Below the pieces are notes generated by a model. The model saw nothing but the letters and a program-made list of their open reading frames with translations. It ran no database searches and was not told the DNA's origin. A stretch of DNA of 59,312 bases from Scatosoma sp045660265. Lineage in GTDB: Bacteria; Bacillota; Clostridia; Christensenellales; Borkfalkiaceae. The DNA is taken from the NCBI GenBank assembly GCA_045660265.1, contig JAZRDM010000011.1, positions 1 through 59,312 of the forward strand, given 5' to 3'. A program made the position numbers and the translations under genes. How positions within the stretch are numbered: the stretch's first letter is position 1; each line of letters starts with the position of its first letter. This document shows, in pieces, positions 50,599 to 59,312 of the stretch.

Positions 50599-52299
50599 TT
50601 AATTAACGGATTTCTTGTATTCTTCTGCTTGTTTCACAAGCTCAATTGCGTGCTTGTATGCATATTCATCCGCAACAGCACCGCCAAGCAAGCGAACTAT
50701 CTCCCCGCGTTTTCCGTCTTCATCCAAAGCCAGCACCTTGGTGATTGTTTTCCCGTCAACTTCTTGCTTTTCAATTAAATATTCGTTATCACTCATCACA
50801 GCAATTTGCGCAAGGTGGGAAACCGCAAGAATTTGCGTATGTTTTGCGATACGCGCAAGCTTTTCGCCCACCACCTTGGCGGTTTGGCCGCTTATACCGG
50901 CATCGATTTCATCGAATATATATGTTGAAATCTCATTCACTTCCGAAAGCTGCGTTTTAATCGCCAGCATAAAACGACTCATTTCACCACCGCTAATAAT
51001 TTTTCCAAGCGGTTTCATCGGCTCACCTGCATTCGCTGAAAACATAAAGCAAATTTCATCTAAACCGTTTGCATTCGCTTTATCAACGTCTTCATCGGAA
51101 TAATCATTAAATGCGATTTCAAATTTTGCACTAGGAATATTCAACGCCTTCAATTCCGTAACCACTCGATTGCAAAACGAGCTTCCTTCCTCACGGCGCA
51201 ACTTACTCATTTTTTGAGATACGGCAAATATTTTAACATTAATTTTTTGCAATTTATCCGTCAGTAAAGCATACTTCCCTTCACAATCGGATAACAATTC
51301 ATATTCCGCATTGATTTTTTGTAAATACTCGTCAATTTCACGCTTATTTGCGCCATATTTGCGTTTTAAGGCTTTGATAGCATCTAATCGTGCTTCCGTT
51401 TCCGCCGCTTCATTTTTGTCAAAATAAAGGGATTCGCCAACGTCGTTCAGTTCATTTGCAACATCCTGCGCCTCAATTGTCAAGCTTTCAATTTTATCAC
51501 AAATCGACGCATATTCCGCATCTAAACGGGAAATTGCGCTCATTGAACGATTCGCTTGATGCAACCCATCTATCGCCCCGTGCTCCCCATCTATCGCCAT
51601 CACCGCCTCACGAATAGCGGTTATGATTTTTTCAAGATTATTTATCTTTTCACGCTTCGCAAGAAGTTCTTCCTCCTCACCCTCTTGCAAATCCACCGAT
51701 TGAATTTCTTCAATTTGAAATTGTAATAAATCCAGCCTACGGCTACGCTCTTTTTCATCACCGCCCAATAAAGCAATTTGCTCTTTAATTGCGCGTTTTT
51801 CCAGTAAAAGATTACGTAAAACACTTTTTTGCTCTTGTAACGGAGCTCCAACCACAGAATCCAACGTCTTCAACTGATTGCTTTCTTTCAACAAGAAAAA
51901 GTGTTCGCTTTGTCCATGAACGTCCACAAGCGAATCCGTAACGGAACGTAGCATTGTTGCGGTAACTGTATTTCCGTTAATTTTTATAACGTTTTTCCCA
52001 TTTTCCGAGAATTTACGGGAAATAATAATTTCTCCGTCGGAATCGATATCCAATTCGCGCAACGCTTGCACCGCTTTGCAGTCTTCCGAAACAATAAATT
52101 CAGCCTTTACAAGACACTCCGTCTCCCCGTAACGTATCATTGAACGATCCGCTTTCGCCCCAAGCACAAAATTGACGGAGTCTAAAATAACGGATTTCCC
52201 CGCGCCCGTTTCACCCGACAGCACGTTTAACCCACGCCCAAATTCAATATTCGCGCTCTCAATCAACGCTACGTTTTTAATGCTTAACCTGGATAACAT
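50599..52299 (-). CDS. recN: DNA repair protein RecN
   Basis: A 566-residue SMC-like protein with Walker A SGETGAGKS (residues 28-36), coiled coils in the middle and the C-terminal signature ISGGEMSRFMLA and Walker B YIFDEIDAGISG. It acts in double-strand break repair. It is located between argR and spoIVB, the usual Bacillota order. Confidence 0.96.
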   Translation of the reverse strand: MLSRLSIKNVALIESANIEFGRGLNVLSGETGAGKSVILDSVNFVLGAKADRSMIRYGETECLVKAEFIVSEDCKAVQALRELDIDSDGEIIISRKFSENGKNVIKINGNTVTATMLRSVTDSLVDVHGQSEHFFLLKESNQLKTLDSVVGAPLQEQKSVLRNLLLEKRAIKEQIALLGGDEKERSRRLDLLQFQIEEIQSVDLQEGEEEELLAKREKINNLEKIITAIREAVMAIDGEHGAIDGLHQANRSMSAISRLDAEYASICDKIESLTIEAQDVANELNDVGESLYFDKNEAAETEARLDAIKALKRKYGANKREIDEYLQKINAEYELLSDCEGKYALLTDKLQKINVKIFAVSQKMSKLRREEGSSFCNRVVTELKALNIPSAKFEIAFNDYSDEDVDKANANGLDEICFMFSANAGEPMKPLGKIISGGEMSRFMLAIKTQLSEVNEISTYIFDEIDAGISGQTAKVVGEKLARIAKHTQILAVSHLAQIAVMSDNEYLIEKQEVDGKTITKVLALDEDGKRGEIVRLLGGAVADEYAYKHAIELVKQAEEYKKSVN

Positions 52300-52319
52300 A
52301 TTACTCCGCCCAATAACAA

Positions 52320-52772
52320 TTATTTAAGAAACTCCGTCAGCTTTTCCACAACGATTTCGGCCGCTTGATTATCAACACAAACCACCAACAAAGTATCGTC
52401 ACCCGCAACCGAACCTACAATCTCTTCGTGCGTAAGCTTATCAACAACCGCGCCCGCATTTGCCCCGTTCCCCGACAACGTTTTTACAACGACCAAATTT
52501 TGCGCCGCCTTTACGGACAGCACACATTCGCGGAACAAACCGCGCATTTTCGCGGAAATCCCGTTATCATTTTCGTTGATGTAGGCATAACGATATTTTT
52601 TTTCGTTGCCAGCCACTTTAAATAAGTGCAAATCGCGAATATCACGCGAAATCGTCGCTTGCGTAACCACGTAGTTTAAAGCATTGAGCTCCGCACACAA
52701 CTCTTCCTGTGTTTCAATTTCTTTTTCGGCTATAAGTTCTAAAATTTTTGCGTGTCTTGCCGATCTTAACAT
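52320..52772 (-). CDS. argR: Arginine repressor ArgR/AhrC
   Basis: A 150-residue ArgR: winged HTH (RHAKILELIAEKEIETQEELCAELNALNY; TQATISRDIRDLHLFKV) and a C-terminal arginine-binding/hexamerisation domain (SGNGANAGAVVDKL; VGSVAGDDTLLVV). It controls arginine synthesis and use in response to L-arginine. It lies between nadK and recN, as in other Bacillota. Confidence 0.94.
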   Translation of the reverse strand: MLRSARHAKILELIAEKEIETQEELCAELNALNYVVTQATISRDIRDLHLFKVAGNEKKYRYAYINENDNGISAKMRGLFRECVLSVKAAQNLVVVKTLSGNGANAGAVVDKLTHEEIVGSVAGDDTLLVVCVDNQAAEIVVEKLTEFLK

Positions 52773-52811
52773 ATGTATACTCCCTTATTGAATGGTATAT
52801 GAAATAGAGGG

Positions 52812-53618
52812 TCAACCGTTTAATTTATTACGTACCCTTGCAAAAAAATCCGAATCGTCTTGGATAGGAAAATCCGCAGTAAAAGGCGCATTTTTAATAT
52901 ATAATTCCGCGTTTTCTGGTAAAGCTGCTACAACGCCCCCATCGGCTTGAATAATTGCTTTCCCCTTTTGAATTTTAACAACAAATTCGTCTGTGTCCGC
53001 AAAAACAATTGGACGTGCACGCATGGAAAATGCACAAATGGGCGTCATCATAAACACGGGCACTTCCGGCGTTAAAATCGCACCGCCAGCCGACAAAGAA
53101 TATGCCGTAGAACCCGTAGGCGTGCAAATCAATAAACCGTCACCCGCAATCTCATCACGCCCTTCCTTCGCTGATATATCTAAACGTAAAATTTGTTTTG
53201 CGCTTGTGGAAAGTAAACCATAATCACGTTGAATTGCAATTTCATTTAAAGCATAATAGGTTTTATCAGCAATAGATACTTGCAACAAACTACGTTTTAC
53301 CACACGACAAGCGCCTTTGTCCAACGCCGCAAGTAAATCCTTCACTTTCTCACGTTCATTCTTTTCATATTCCGTAAGAAAACCCAGCGTCCCATAGTTA
53401 ATTCCGATAATTTTGATATTCTTCCGCGCGGCAGTTACCGCCGAATGCAATATCGCACCATCACCACCCAAGACAAGAACAACGTCTACGCCGTCAATCT
53501 CACCGTAACTGTTGAAAAGTACGGTTTCATACCCACAGGACGCAATAAATTGTTCCATTTCCGCCATTGTTTCAACGGATTTAATTTTGTTTTTGTTGCC
53601 AAGAATGCCAACTTTCAT
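52812..53618 (-). CDS. nadK: NAD kinase
   Basis: A 268-residue NAD kinase with the GGDG motif (VLGGDGAILHSA, catalytic Asp), the NE/D segment LNEIAIQRD and the sugar-binding DGLLICTPTGSTAYSLSAGG. It phosphorylates NAD to NADP. It sits between tlyA and argR in the conserved block. Confidence 0.95.
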   Translation of the reverse strand: MKVGILGNKNKIKSVETMAEMEQFIASCGYETVLFNSYGEIDGVDVVLVLGGDGAILHSAVTAARKNIKIIGINYGTLGFLTEYEKNEREKVKDLLAALDKGACRVVKRSLLQVSIADKTYYALNEIAIQRDYGLLSTSAKQILRLDISAKEGRDEIAGDGLLICTPTGSTAYSLSAGGAILTPEVPVFMMTPICAFSMRARPIVFADTDEFVVKIQKGKAIIQADGGVVAALPENAELYIKNAPFTADFPIQDDSDFFARVRNKLNG

Positions 53619-53633
53619 CTTTTTACCTCGTTG

Positions 53634-54425
53634 TTATTGCAATTCCCCCAAGGAATTTTGCTTAACGAATAATTTGACTTGCTCAATAATCTTCTCATCG
53701 GTTTGAGCGCTTTGGTGTTTTTTAGAAATACGCAAAATATACTCCACGTTTTTCCCTTTGCGAACAGGCGCATTCACCACCCCGCAAGCATATAAACCGC
53801 TTTCTGATAAATAGCGCAAGACTTTTTTGAATATATCGCTATGCGCAGAAGGAGCGACAATCCCACTTTTACCGATGTGTTTTTTCTCACATTCAAACTG
53901 TGGCTTTACAAGTACGAATGCATCGCCGTTATCCCCAAGTATTTGTTGAATTACGGGAAAAATTAAACGCAGTGAAATAAAACTTACGTCCGCTACAACG
54001 CAGTCAATTTCCTCTTCAAAATCCGACTTCGTTAAATATCGGGCATTGGTATTTTCCATTTGGAAAATCTTTGCATTGCCCAACAAGCTTTCGTGCAAAA
54101 GACTTTCACCTACGTCAACCGTATACACCTTTTGCGCCCCATTTTGCAACAAACAATCGGTAAAACCGCCCGTACTCGCGCCAATATCCACGCAAATTTT
54201 GCCTTGACAATCATAGGAAAATGCTCGAATCGCACGGCTAAGCTTATATCCCCCGTTGGACACAAAGATTTCATCCGCAACCACAAAAGAAACCGCGTCA
54301 GTATCCGCAACCTCCGTCTTAGGCTTTATTGGCTTGCCGTTTACAAGCACCAGGCCTCTTTCTATGGCTTCCGCCGCTTTCGTTCTCGAGCCAAATTTTT
54401 CCGCAAAAAATTTATCCGCCCTCAT
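53634..54425 (-). CDS. tlyA: TlyA family rRNA 2'-O-methyltransferase
   Basis: A 263-residue protein: N-terminal S4 domain (MRADKFFAEKFGSRTKAAEAIERGLVLVNG) and an FtsJ-like methyltransferase with SAM motif DIGASTGGFTDCLLQNGA and KPQFE. It is the YqxC/TlyA family, often named hemolysin A but likely an rRNA methyltransferase. Start overlaps the dxs stop by 4 bases. Confidence 0.93.
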   Translation of the reverse strand: MRADKFFAEKFGSRTKAAEAIERGLVLVNGKPIKPKTEVADTDAVSFVVADEIFVSNGGYKLSRAIRAFSYDCQGKICVDIGASTGGFTDCLLQNGAQKVYTVDVGESLLHESLLGNAKIFQMENTNARYLTKSDFEEEIDCVVADVSFISLRLIFPVIQQILGDNGDAFVLVKPQFECEKKHIGKSGIVAPSAHSDIFKKVLRYLSESGLYACGVVNAPVRKGKNVEYILRISKKHQSAQTDEKIIEQVKLFVKQNSLGELQ

Positions 54426-56158
54426 TTGAGTATACTCTTCAAGTATTCTTCAATTTCCAAGCAATTTACCCCATATTTTGCTTGCAACGAAGCTACACTA
54501 CCTTGCGGAATAAATTCATCTCGGTACGCATAATTTTTCACGGAACAACCATTCTCCGCCTCTAAAAACGCCATAGTAACCGCTTGCCCAAACCCGCCGT
54601 TCATCACGTTATCTTCCAAAGTAATGATATGCGTTGCTTGCGAATTTTCAATAAATTCTTTATCCAGAGGTTTCACAAAGCGTGCGTTTACAACGTCAAA
54701 ATCCAAGCCTTGTTCCTGCAATTTTTTCAAGACTTTCATCGCAATAATTAAACAACGCTCACCCGCAGCAAGAACGGACACTTTTTTATCGCCGTTCGCC
54801 GTGGATTTGTGTAAATATTCCCACTTTCCTACGGAAATAGGCGCATTATTATTTTGGAACAATACTCGTCCCGCACGCGGATAACGAATTGCCAGCGGGT
54901 GCGAATACGAAGCGCTAAATTGCAACATTGCGCGAAGTTCCTCAGTATCTTTCGGCACCGCAATCGTTAAATTCGGGATTAACGACAAATAAGAAAGGTC
55001 GAAGACGCCTTGGTGCGTTTCCCCATCCGCCCCTGAAATTCCAGCGCGGTCAATACAAAACGTTACGGGCATATCTTGCGCACAAACATCGTGAATAATT
55101 TCATCAAACGCACGCTGTAAGAAGGTGGAATAAATTGCATAATAAGGTTTTAAGCCCCCGGCCGCCATCGACGCACATAAAACGGAAGCGTTTTCCTCAC
55201 AAATCCCTACGTCGAATGCACGTTCGGGGTAATCCTGGAAAAATTCAGTCAAGCCAAGCGCTTCTTTCATTGCCGCTGAAACGACAGTGATATCCTTATT
55301 TTCTTTGGCTAACGAACACAACGTTTCCCCAAGGACCTCGGAATATTCTTTATCTTTAGGCGAACCAACCGGCGGAACACCGTGCGTTCCCGTAGGATGA
55401 TCCTCACTAAATTCATAGCCCTTCCCTTTTTTGGTGGCAATATGCAACAAAACGGATCCATTTTCCAACAAATCCTTTGCCTCCTGCATAGCCACGAGCA
55501 TTTCATCAAGGTCATTGCCGTTTTTTACTCCAAGATAAGTCAAACCAAAACTTTCCAAGAGGCGAATATTCTCCGCAGAACCATTTTCCTTGATTTGAGT
55601 TATTATGTCATACATACCACCTACTGTTGGAGATATAGACATTCCATTATCATTTAATATGATAAGTATCTTGGTGTTTAAAATTTTCAAACTGTTCAAC
55701 GCTTCGTAAACCAAGCCGTTGTTGAAAGAACCGTCGCCAATATAAGCGATTACTTTTCTATCTTCCCCTTTAAGATCACGCGCCTTTGCTAAACCGATTG
55801 CAGCAGAGATAGATGTGCCCGCATGCCCCGTATCATATGCGTCATATTCGCTTTCCGTGCGTTTAGGAAAACCGGAAATCCCACCTTCCTGTCTTAAAGT
55901 GCCAAAGCGAGAATATCTGCCCGAAAGCAATTTATAGGGATAACATTGATGCCCCACGTCAAAAACAATTTTATCGTTCGGAAAATCAAAAACGTGAAAA
56001 AGCGCAACCGTAGACTCAACCGACCCCAAGTTAGACGCCAAATGCCCACCACAACGCATTACCGTGTCATAAATCGTCGAACGCAATTCATCACACAACA
56101 CGTTTAACTGGCTTTTTGTACAAGTTTTTATATTTTCGGGCAATAACTTTTCCAGCAT
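54422..56158 (-). CDS. dxs: 1-deoxy-D-xylulose-5-phosphate synthase (short, divergent)
   Basis: A 578-residue thiamine-diphosphate enzyme for the first step of the MEP isoprenoid pathway. Visible are SNLGSVESTVALFHVF, the GDGSFNNG metal motif, KKGKGY and the GADGETHQGVFDLSYL loop. It is shorter than typical DXS (about 620), and the usual EQHAV motif reads EENAS (CEENASVLCASM), so the His is Asn here. I chose ATG 56158 with AGGGGAG upstream. Linked to ispA, so isoprenoid supply is inferred. Divergent DXS is the best call. Confidence 0.88.
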   Translation of the reverse strand: MLEKLLPENIKTCTKSQLNVLCDELRSTIYDTVMRCGGHLASNLGSVESTVALFHVFDFPNDKIVFDVGHQCYPYKLLSGRYSRFGTLRQEGGISGFPKRTESEYDAYDTGHAGTSISAAIGLAKARDLKGEDRKVIAYIGDGSFNNGLVYEALNSLKILNTKILIILNDNGMSISPTVGGMYDIITQIKENGSAENIRLLESFGLTYLGVKNGNDLDEMLVAMQEAKDLLENGSVLLHIATKKGKGYEFSEDHPTGTHGVPPVGSPKDKEYSEVLGETLCSLAKENKDITVVSAAMKEALGLTEFFQDYPERAFDVGICEENASVLCASMAAGGLKPYYAIYSTFLQRAFDEIIHDVCAQDMPVTFCIDRAGISGADGETHQGVFDLSYLSLIPNLTIAVPKDTEELRAMLQFSASYSHPLAIRYPRAGRVLFQNNNAPISVGKWEYLHKSTANGDKKVSVLAAGERCLIIAMKVLKKLQEQGLDFDVVNARFVKPLDKEFIENSQATHIITLEDNVMNGGFGQAVTMAFLEAENGCSVKNYAYRDEFIPQGSVASLQAKYGVNCLEIEEYLKSILK

Positions 56159-56180
56159 AGCTCCCCTTCCCAATTTCAAT

Positions 56181-57059
56181 TTAATTACTTCTTTTTAAAA
56201 CGTACTCCACAAGCCCACGTAAAAAACCAGTGTCGCAACTCACGCCTTCCAAAATGGAAAAACAGTCGTGCGCACACATATCCGCCCGTATTTTAGCGCC
56301 GTCTAACCCAAAGATTTTTACACAGGTTAATTTATCCTCTTTCTCATCTTTGCCCGTGGTTTTTCCAAGCAATGCCGCATCCCCAGTAACGTCTAAAATA
56401 TCATCCGTCATTTGAAACAAACGGCCTAACGCACACCCAAATTTTTCTAACGCAAAAAAATCTTTATTATTCGCTAAAATGCTCGCAATTGCAAGCGGTG
56501 CAAGCAAAAGTTTACCCGTTTTATGTTCTTGCACATACCAAAGCGCATCTTCGCTTACATCCGTTTGTGACGTATAATATAAATCCGCCGATTGTCCCGC
56601 AATCATACCGTAAACGCCAGCGCACTCGTTTAAATATTTAGACGCAAGCACGTATTTCTCGCCTTTGGTGCATTGCTCAAAACAAATCGCATACGCCTCG
56701 TTTAACAATCCATCGCCTGCTAAAATCGCATTTGCTTCCCCAAAACGTATATGGTTTGAGGGTTTTCCGCGACGAAAATCATCATTATCCATCGCAGGCA
56801 AATCATCGTGAATTAAAGAATAGGTATGAATCATTTCCAACGCGAGCGCATAAGGTAAAATTTCCTCACGAGGAACTCCAAGCATCTCCGCACACGCCAA
56901 GGCAAGTACAGGCCGCACACGTTTGCCGCCGTTTAAAAAGCTGTAACGCATACTATCCCCCAAGATTTCAGGGCGCGTCTTCATTTTGCTTGTATATTCA
57001 ATCGCATACGCTTCAAACGCCGCTTGGTATTTTTCGTAAGAAAGATTAAAATCGTTCAC
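56181..57059 (-). CDS. ispA: Polyprenyl synthetase (farnesyl/geranylgeranyl diphosphate synthase)
   Basis: A 292-residue trans-prenyltransferase with the first Asp-rich motif DDLPAMDNDDFRRGKPSNH and the second LFQMTDDILDVTGD. The pattern fits short-chain FPP/GGPP synthase (IspA). It condenses IPP units. It lies directly after folD with a 6-base gap; xseA/xseB are missing from this position. Confidence 0.92.
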   Translation of the reverse strand: MNDFNLSYEKYQAAFEAYAIEYTSKMKTRPEILGDSMRYSFLNGGKRVRPVLALACAEMLGVPREEILPYALALEMIHTYSLIHDDLPAMDNDDFRRGKPSNHIRFGEANAILAGDGLLNEAYAICFEQCTKGEKYVLASKYLNECAGVYGMIAGQSADLYYTSQTDVSEDALWYVQEHKTGKLLLAPLAIASILANNKDFFALEKFGCALGRLFQMTDDILDVTGDAALLGKTTGKDEKEDKLTCVKIFGLDGAKIRADMCAHDCFSILEGVSCDTGFLRGLVEYVLKRSN

Positions 57060-57065
57060 AATCCT

Positions 57066-57896
57066 TCACTCCTTGCACGCTGCAATATAAGTATTATACA
57101 TTAACATCGTAATCGTCATAGGGCCTACGCCACCAGGTACGGGGGTAATATAAGAAGTTAAATCCTTGACCCCATCAAAGTCCACGTCGCCGCAAAGTTT
57201 TCCGTTTTCATCTCGGTTCATACCCACGTCAATCACAACGGCACCAGGCTTTACCATATCCGCCGTTACAAACTTTGCTTTACCAACCGCCGCAACCAAA
57301 ATATCCGCTGTTTTACAAACTTCTTTTAGATTTGCGGTCTTACTGTGACAAATGGTTACCGTTGCGTTTGCATTCAACAAAAGTAATGCCATCGGTTTCC
57401 CCACCGTTTCACTTCTGCCAAGCACTACGGCGTGCTTCCCCGCAACGTCAATCTTCTCTCTTTCCAGCATTTTCATAATGCCAAGCGGGGTGCAAGCCAC
57501 AATTTTTTCCTTATGTTGAAGCAACAAACCCAAATTGTTGGTAGAAAAACCGTCTACGTCTTTCGCTACGGGAATATGTTTGATGGCGGCATCCGCATCC
57601 AACCCTTTAGGCAAGGGCAACTGCAACAAAATACCATCCACGTTCTTATCCGTTGCAAGCTCGTCTAAAAGATTTTCCAGCTCTGCTTGCGTACAATCAA
57701 CGGGCAATTCATAAGAATATGAACGAATCCCCAATTCACCGCACGCCTTGATTTTATTGCGCACATAAATTTTTGAAGCCGCGTCCTCACCGACAATCAC
57801 GACGGCAAGCCCCGGCTTTCGCTCCATTATATCAATTTTTGCTTTCAAATTCGCGCGCAATTCCGTCGCGCAAGCCTTTCCGTCAATAAGTTTCAT
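57066..57896 (-). CDS. folD: Bifunctional methylenetetrahydrofolate dehydrogenase/cyclohydrolase
   Basis: A 276-residue FolD with the substrate Lys region YVRNKIKACGELGI, QLPLPKGLD, LGRSETVGKP and the ending GGVGPMTITMLMYNT. It interconverts one-carbon folates. The gene follows nusB by 12 bases in the conserved block. Confidence 0.96.
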   Translation of the reverse strand: MKLIDGKACATELRANLKAKIDIMERKPGLAVVIVGEDAASKIYVRNKIKACGELGIRSYSYELPVDCTQAELENLLDELATDKNVDGILLQLPLPKGLDADAAIKHIPVAKDVDGFSTNNLGLLLQHKEKIVACTPLGIMKMLEREKIDVAGKHAVVLGRSETVGKPMALLLLNANATVTICHSKTANLKEVCKTADILVAAVGKAKFVTADMVKPGAVVIDVGMNRDENGKLCGDVDFDGVKDLTSYITPVPGGVGPMTITMLMYNTYIAACKE

Positions 57897-57908
57897 TATC
57901 CGTTCGCC

Positions 57909-58307
57909 TTATTTGTTGATAACACCTGCAAGCACGCCGTTTACAAAATCCGCGCTTGTGTCGGTAGAATATTTACGCGCCAAACCAGCCGCTTCCGAAA
58001 CGGAAACGACGGGTGGAATGTCGTCAAAATATTTAATTTCCGCCATCGCAATCAATAAAATGCTCTTATCGGTGGGATTAATTCTATTTTCACGATAGTG
58101 ATGGCAAGCGTCTTCAATCCCTTCAATCAATTCGGCACGGTGCTCATTGACCACTGCAATCAAATCCAAAGCAAACATTAAATCTTCTTCGTTGTCAAGC
58201 AACCCAAATTGTTTGAATATCTTTTTTTGCAAAGAATCCATACAATCACTGTTAAATTGTTGCGCAAAAATAATATTATGCGCCGCTTCTCTTGCTGCGT
58301 TTCTCAT
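57909..58307 (-). CDS. nusB: Transcription antitermination factor NusB
   Basis: A 132-residue all-helical NusB (starts MRNAAREAAHNIIFAQQFN; ends with FVNGVLAGVINK; ILLIAMAEIKYFDDIPPVVSVSEA). It helps rRNA antitermination with NusE. The ATG at 58307 has GGAGAG upstream. Neighbour order yqhY-nusB-folD is conserved in Bacillota. Confidence 0.92.
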   Translation of the reverse strand: MRNAAREAAHNIIFAQQFNSDCMDSLQKKIFKQFGLLDNEEDLMFALDLIAVVNEHRAELIEGIEDACHHYRENRINPTDKSILLIAMAEIKYFDDIPPVVSVSEAAGLARKYSTDTSADFVNGVLAGVINK

Positions 58308-58340
58308 AATACTCTCCGTCTTTCCTTTGTTTCTATACAA

Positions 58341-58372
58341 GACGAAAACCCTTACGCCGCCAGGCGAAGGGT
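58341..58372 (-). terminator. Possible terminator between yqhY and nusB
   Basis: Minus strand: CCCTTCGCC, loop TGGC, GGCG-T-AAGGG, then TTTTCG. The T tract is short, so read-through is possible. Confidence 0.6.
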
Positions 58373-58384
58373 GTCCGTCGATTA

Positions 58385-58792
58385 TTATTCGTTTTCTTTA
58401 TTTTCGGGTTGCGCGTTTTCTTCTGCGTTGGACGCTTCTGCTGTACGCTCTTCTTTTTCAGCAGGAGCAGGCTCGCAAAATACAACGTCTGCTACGTGCA
58501 CGTCAACTTCCATAACCTTATAATGCGTCATATTTTCAACGCTTTGTTTTACCGATTGTTGAATACGATACGCAAGCTCAGGCACGTTAAATCCATATTT
58601 TACAACCGCAGAAACCATAGCGTATACCCCTTCGCGTTCGATACGCAAAGATACGTCGCTTTTTTTACCTTCAAGACTTACCACGCCTTCCACTTCTGCA
58701 ACCGCTAACTCTACGATATTTTGTACGATATCAGCGTTGTAAACAACTTTGCCCGTTTGTTTCAAATTAGATGTTAAACGAATATTAGACAT
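58385..58792 (-). CDS. yqhY: Asp23/YqhY family protein
   Basis: A 135-residue Asp23-domain protein: NADIVQNIVELAVAEVEGVVSLEG, the central VSAVVKYGFNVPELAYRIQQSV and MEVDVHVADVVF. The last ~30 residues are an acidic Ala/Glu/Asn-rich tail. YqhY is a conserved protein linked to fatty-acid control in Bacillus, where it neighbours accBC; those genes are not present between it and spoIIIAH here. Confidence 0.88.
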   Translation of the reverse strand: MSNIRLTSNLKQTGKVVYNADIVQNIVELAVAEVEGVVSLEGKKSDVSLRIEREGVYAMVSAVVKYGFNVPELAYRIQQSVKQSVENMTHYKVMEVDVHVADVVFCEPAPAEKEERTAEASNAEENAQPENKENE

Positions 58793-58824
58793 TCAAAAAA
58801 ATCTCCTTATATTGCCTCGAAAAC

Positions 58825-58853
58825 ATTATAACATATTTTTTTGAATTTTTCTA
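58825..58853 (-). promoter_or_regulatory. Weak promoter candidate for yqhY
   Basis: Minus strand: TAGAAA (58853-58848), a 17-base spacer and TATAAT (58830-58825). Confidence 0.4.
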
Positions 58854-58882
58854 CTGTTTTAAGAATATTTTTTCTTCTTTTT

Positions 58883-59312
58883 TTAGCTTTCCGCATAAAC
58901 CGGCATAATAATTATGTTCCCAGCCACAATCCCCGTTTCATTCTTCATCATATTGTAAATGGAAAGCGCTGTATCATAGGTCAATTCCGCTGAATTTATA
59001 AAGACGTTGACGTTATCCGAATCACCCGAAACTGCAACCACAGCATCAGAAAAACCAAGCGATTTGACCATATTTTCCAAAATCAACTCCTTTTCCATTG
59101 CTGATACTATATCCATCTTCATGGCAACTGCTTCTTCATAGCGTTCGTCTCCTTCTTCATAAAGCGCAATTACGCTATCCAGCTGGACAAGTTCCTCATT
59201 TCGAGTCGTCGTGCGTTCCGCTCGATAGGTTGTAAAATAATTTGCCGTAGTAACGCCGCCCTGTACCGTCGCCTGCGTACCTACCGTTGCAAACATAAAA
59301 TTAAAAACTGCG
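58883..59312 (-). CDS. spoIIIAH: SpoIIIAH-like protein, 5' truncated by window
   Basis: The frame is open to the window edge, so this is the C-terminal ~142 residues. The extracellular domain has the family layout YFTTYRAERTTTRNEELVQLDSVI, a helix EEAVAMKMDIVSAMEKELILENMVKSLGF, then DAVVAVSGDSDNVNVFINSAELT and IVAGNIIIMPV. SpoIIIAH forms the channel with SpoIIQ between mother cell and forespore. The upstream spoIIIA genes would lie off the window. Order spoIIIAH-yqhY (without accBC) is notable. Confidence 0.85.
   Translation of the reverse strand, partial: AVFNFMFATVGTQATVQGGVTTANYFTTYRAERTTTRNEELVQLDSVIALYEEGDERYEEAVAMKMDIVSAMEKELILENMVKSLGFSDAVVAVSGDSDNVNVFINSAELTYDTALSIYNMMKNETGIVAGNIIIMPVYAES

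Noticed and set aside
58905..58925. Palindromic CATAATAATTATG, also near 49484
   Set aside because: At 58.9 kb it is coding (NIIIM segment of SpoIIIAH) and AT-rich; coincidence.
1..59312. Prophage, insertion sequence or CRISPR array
   Set aside because: No transposase, phage structural gene, or array of regularly spaced repeats was seen; the only integrase-like gene is the XerS-like one with housekeeping neighbours.

Overview
The window looks like chromosomal DNA from a low-to-moderate GC member of the Bacillota, most likely a Clostridia-type endospore-former lineage. The evidence is the gene content and order: an ylxY-mlpA pair, spo0A, a yqhY-nusB-folD-ispA-dxs-tlyA-nadK-argR-recN-spoIVB block, a lexA/hflX/xer block, scpAB with ytfJ and dacF, a glgB-C-D-A-P glycogen operon, and AGGAGG-type ribosome binding sites. 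No phage, insertion sequence, CRISPR array or rRNA gene was seen. One tRNA (Leu, CAA) is present.

Layout. 1-5.8 kb: the mutS2 3' end, a YlxY-like deacetylase, an M16 peptidase, two DNA base-repair genes and tex. 5.8-16.9 kb: acpP, an ABC-F ATPase, spo0A, groESL (minus strand), dCMP deaminase, cyclophilin and purB. A five-gene cassette follows: a small lipoprotein, an HprK-like kinase, a PqqD-like protein, an S26 peptidase and an ABC exporter. 16.9-22.2 kb: a sugar-use locus with an AraC regulator, a NahK-like kinase, a frameshifted MFS transporter and a GH2 glycosidase. 22.3-27.4 kb: a CrtI-like oxidoreductase, tRNA-Leu, polA and coaE. 27.4-38.1 kb: glgB-C-D-A-P and a GH13 amylase, together making and breaking glycogen. 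38.1-42.5 kb: an intergenic region with a dif-like palindrome, a XerS-like recombinase, hflX, an XRE regulator pair, a Cys-rich protein and lexA. 42.5-59.3 kb, all minus strand: rluB, dacF, ytfJ, a DUF2953 protein, scpB, scpA, lysA, a second D,D-carboxypeptidase, spoIVB, recN, argR, nadK, tlyA, dxs, ispA, folD, nusB, yqhY and spoIIIAH.

Most striking points. (1) Spo0A keeps a perfect-looking DNA-binding domain and has tandem 0A boxes upstream of its own promoter, but its receiver domain has lost the phospho-acceptor Asp (Gly at position 56) and three other active-site residues. (2) A XerS-like single tyrosine recombinase lies just downstream of a perfect 13-6-13 palindrome with dif geometry. 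This is close to the point where gene orientation switches from plus to minus, so the site may be the chromosome dimer resolution site near the replication terminus. (3) A RiPP-like cassette has a kinase, an RRE-like protein, a peptidase and an exporter but no cyclase or radical SAM enzyme. Its small lipoprotein can be read from a purB-coupled ATG only through a -1 slip on a canonical slippery heptamer, or if one A is missing from the sequence. (4) A perfect 17-bp tandem duplication frameshifts the sugar transporter. (5) coaE is bracketed by inverted, paired GTTTCACAA motifs.

All functional names come from reading motifs and recalled family patterns. No database search was possible.
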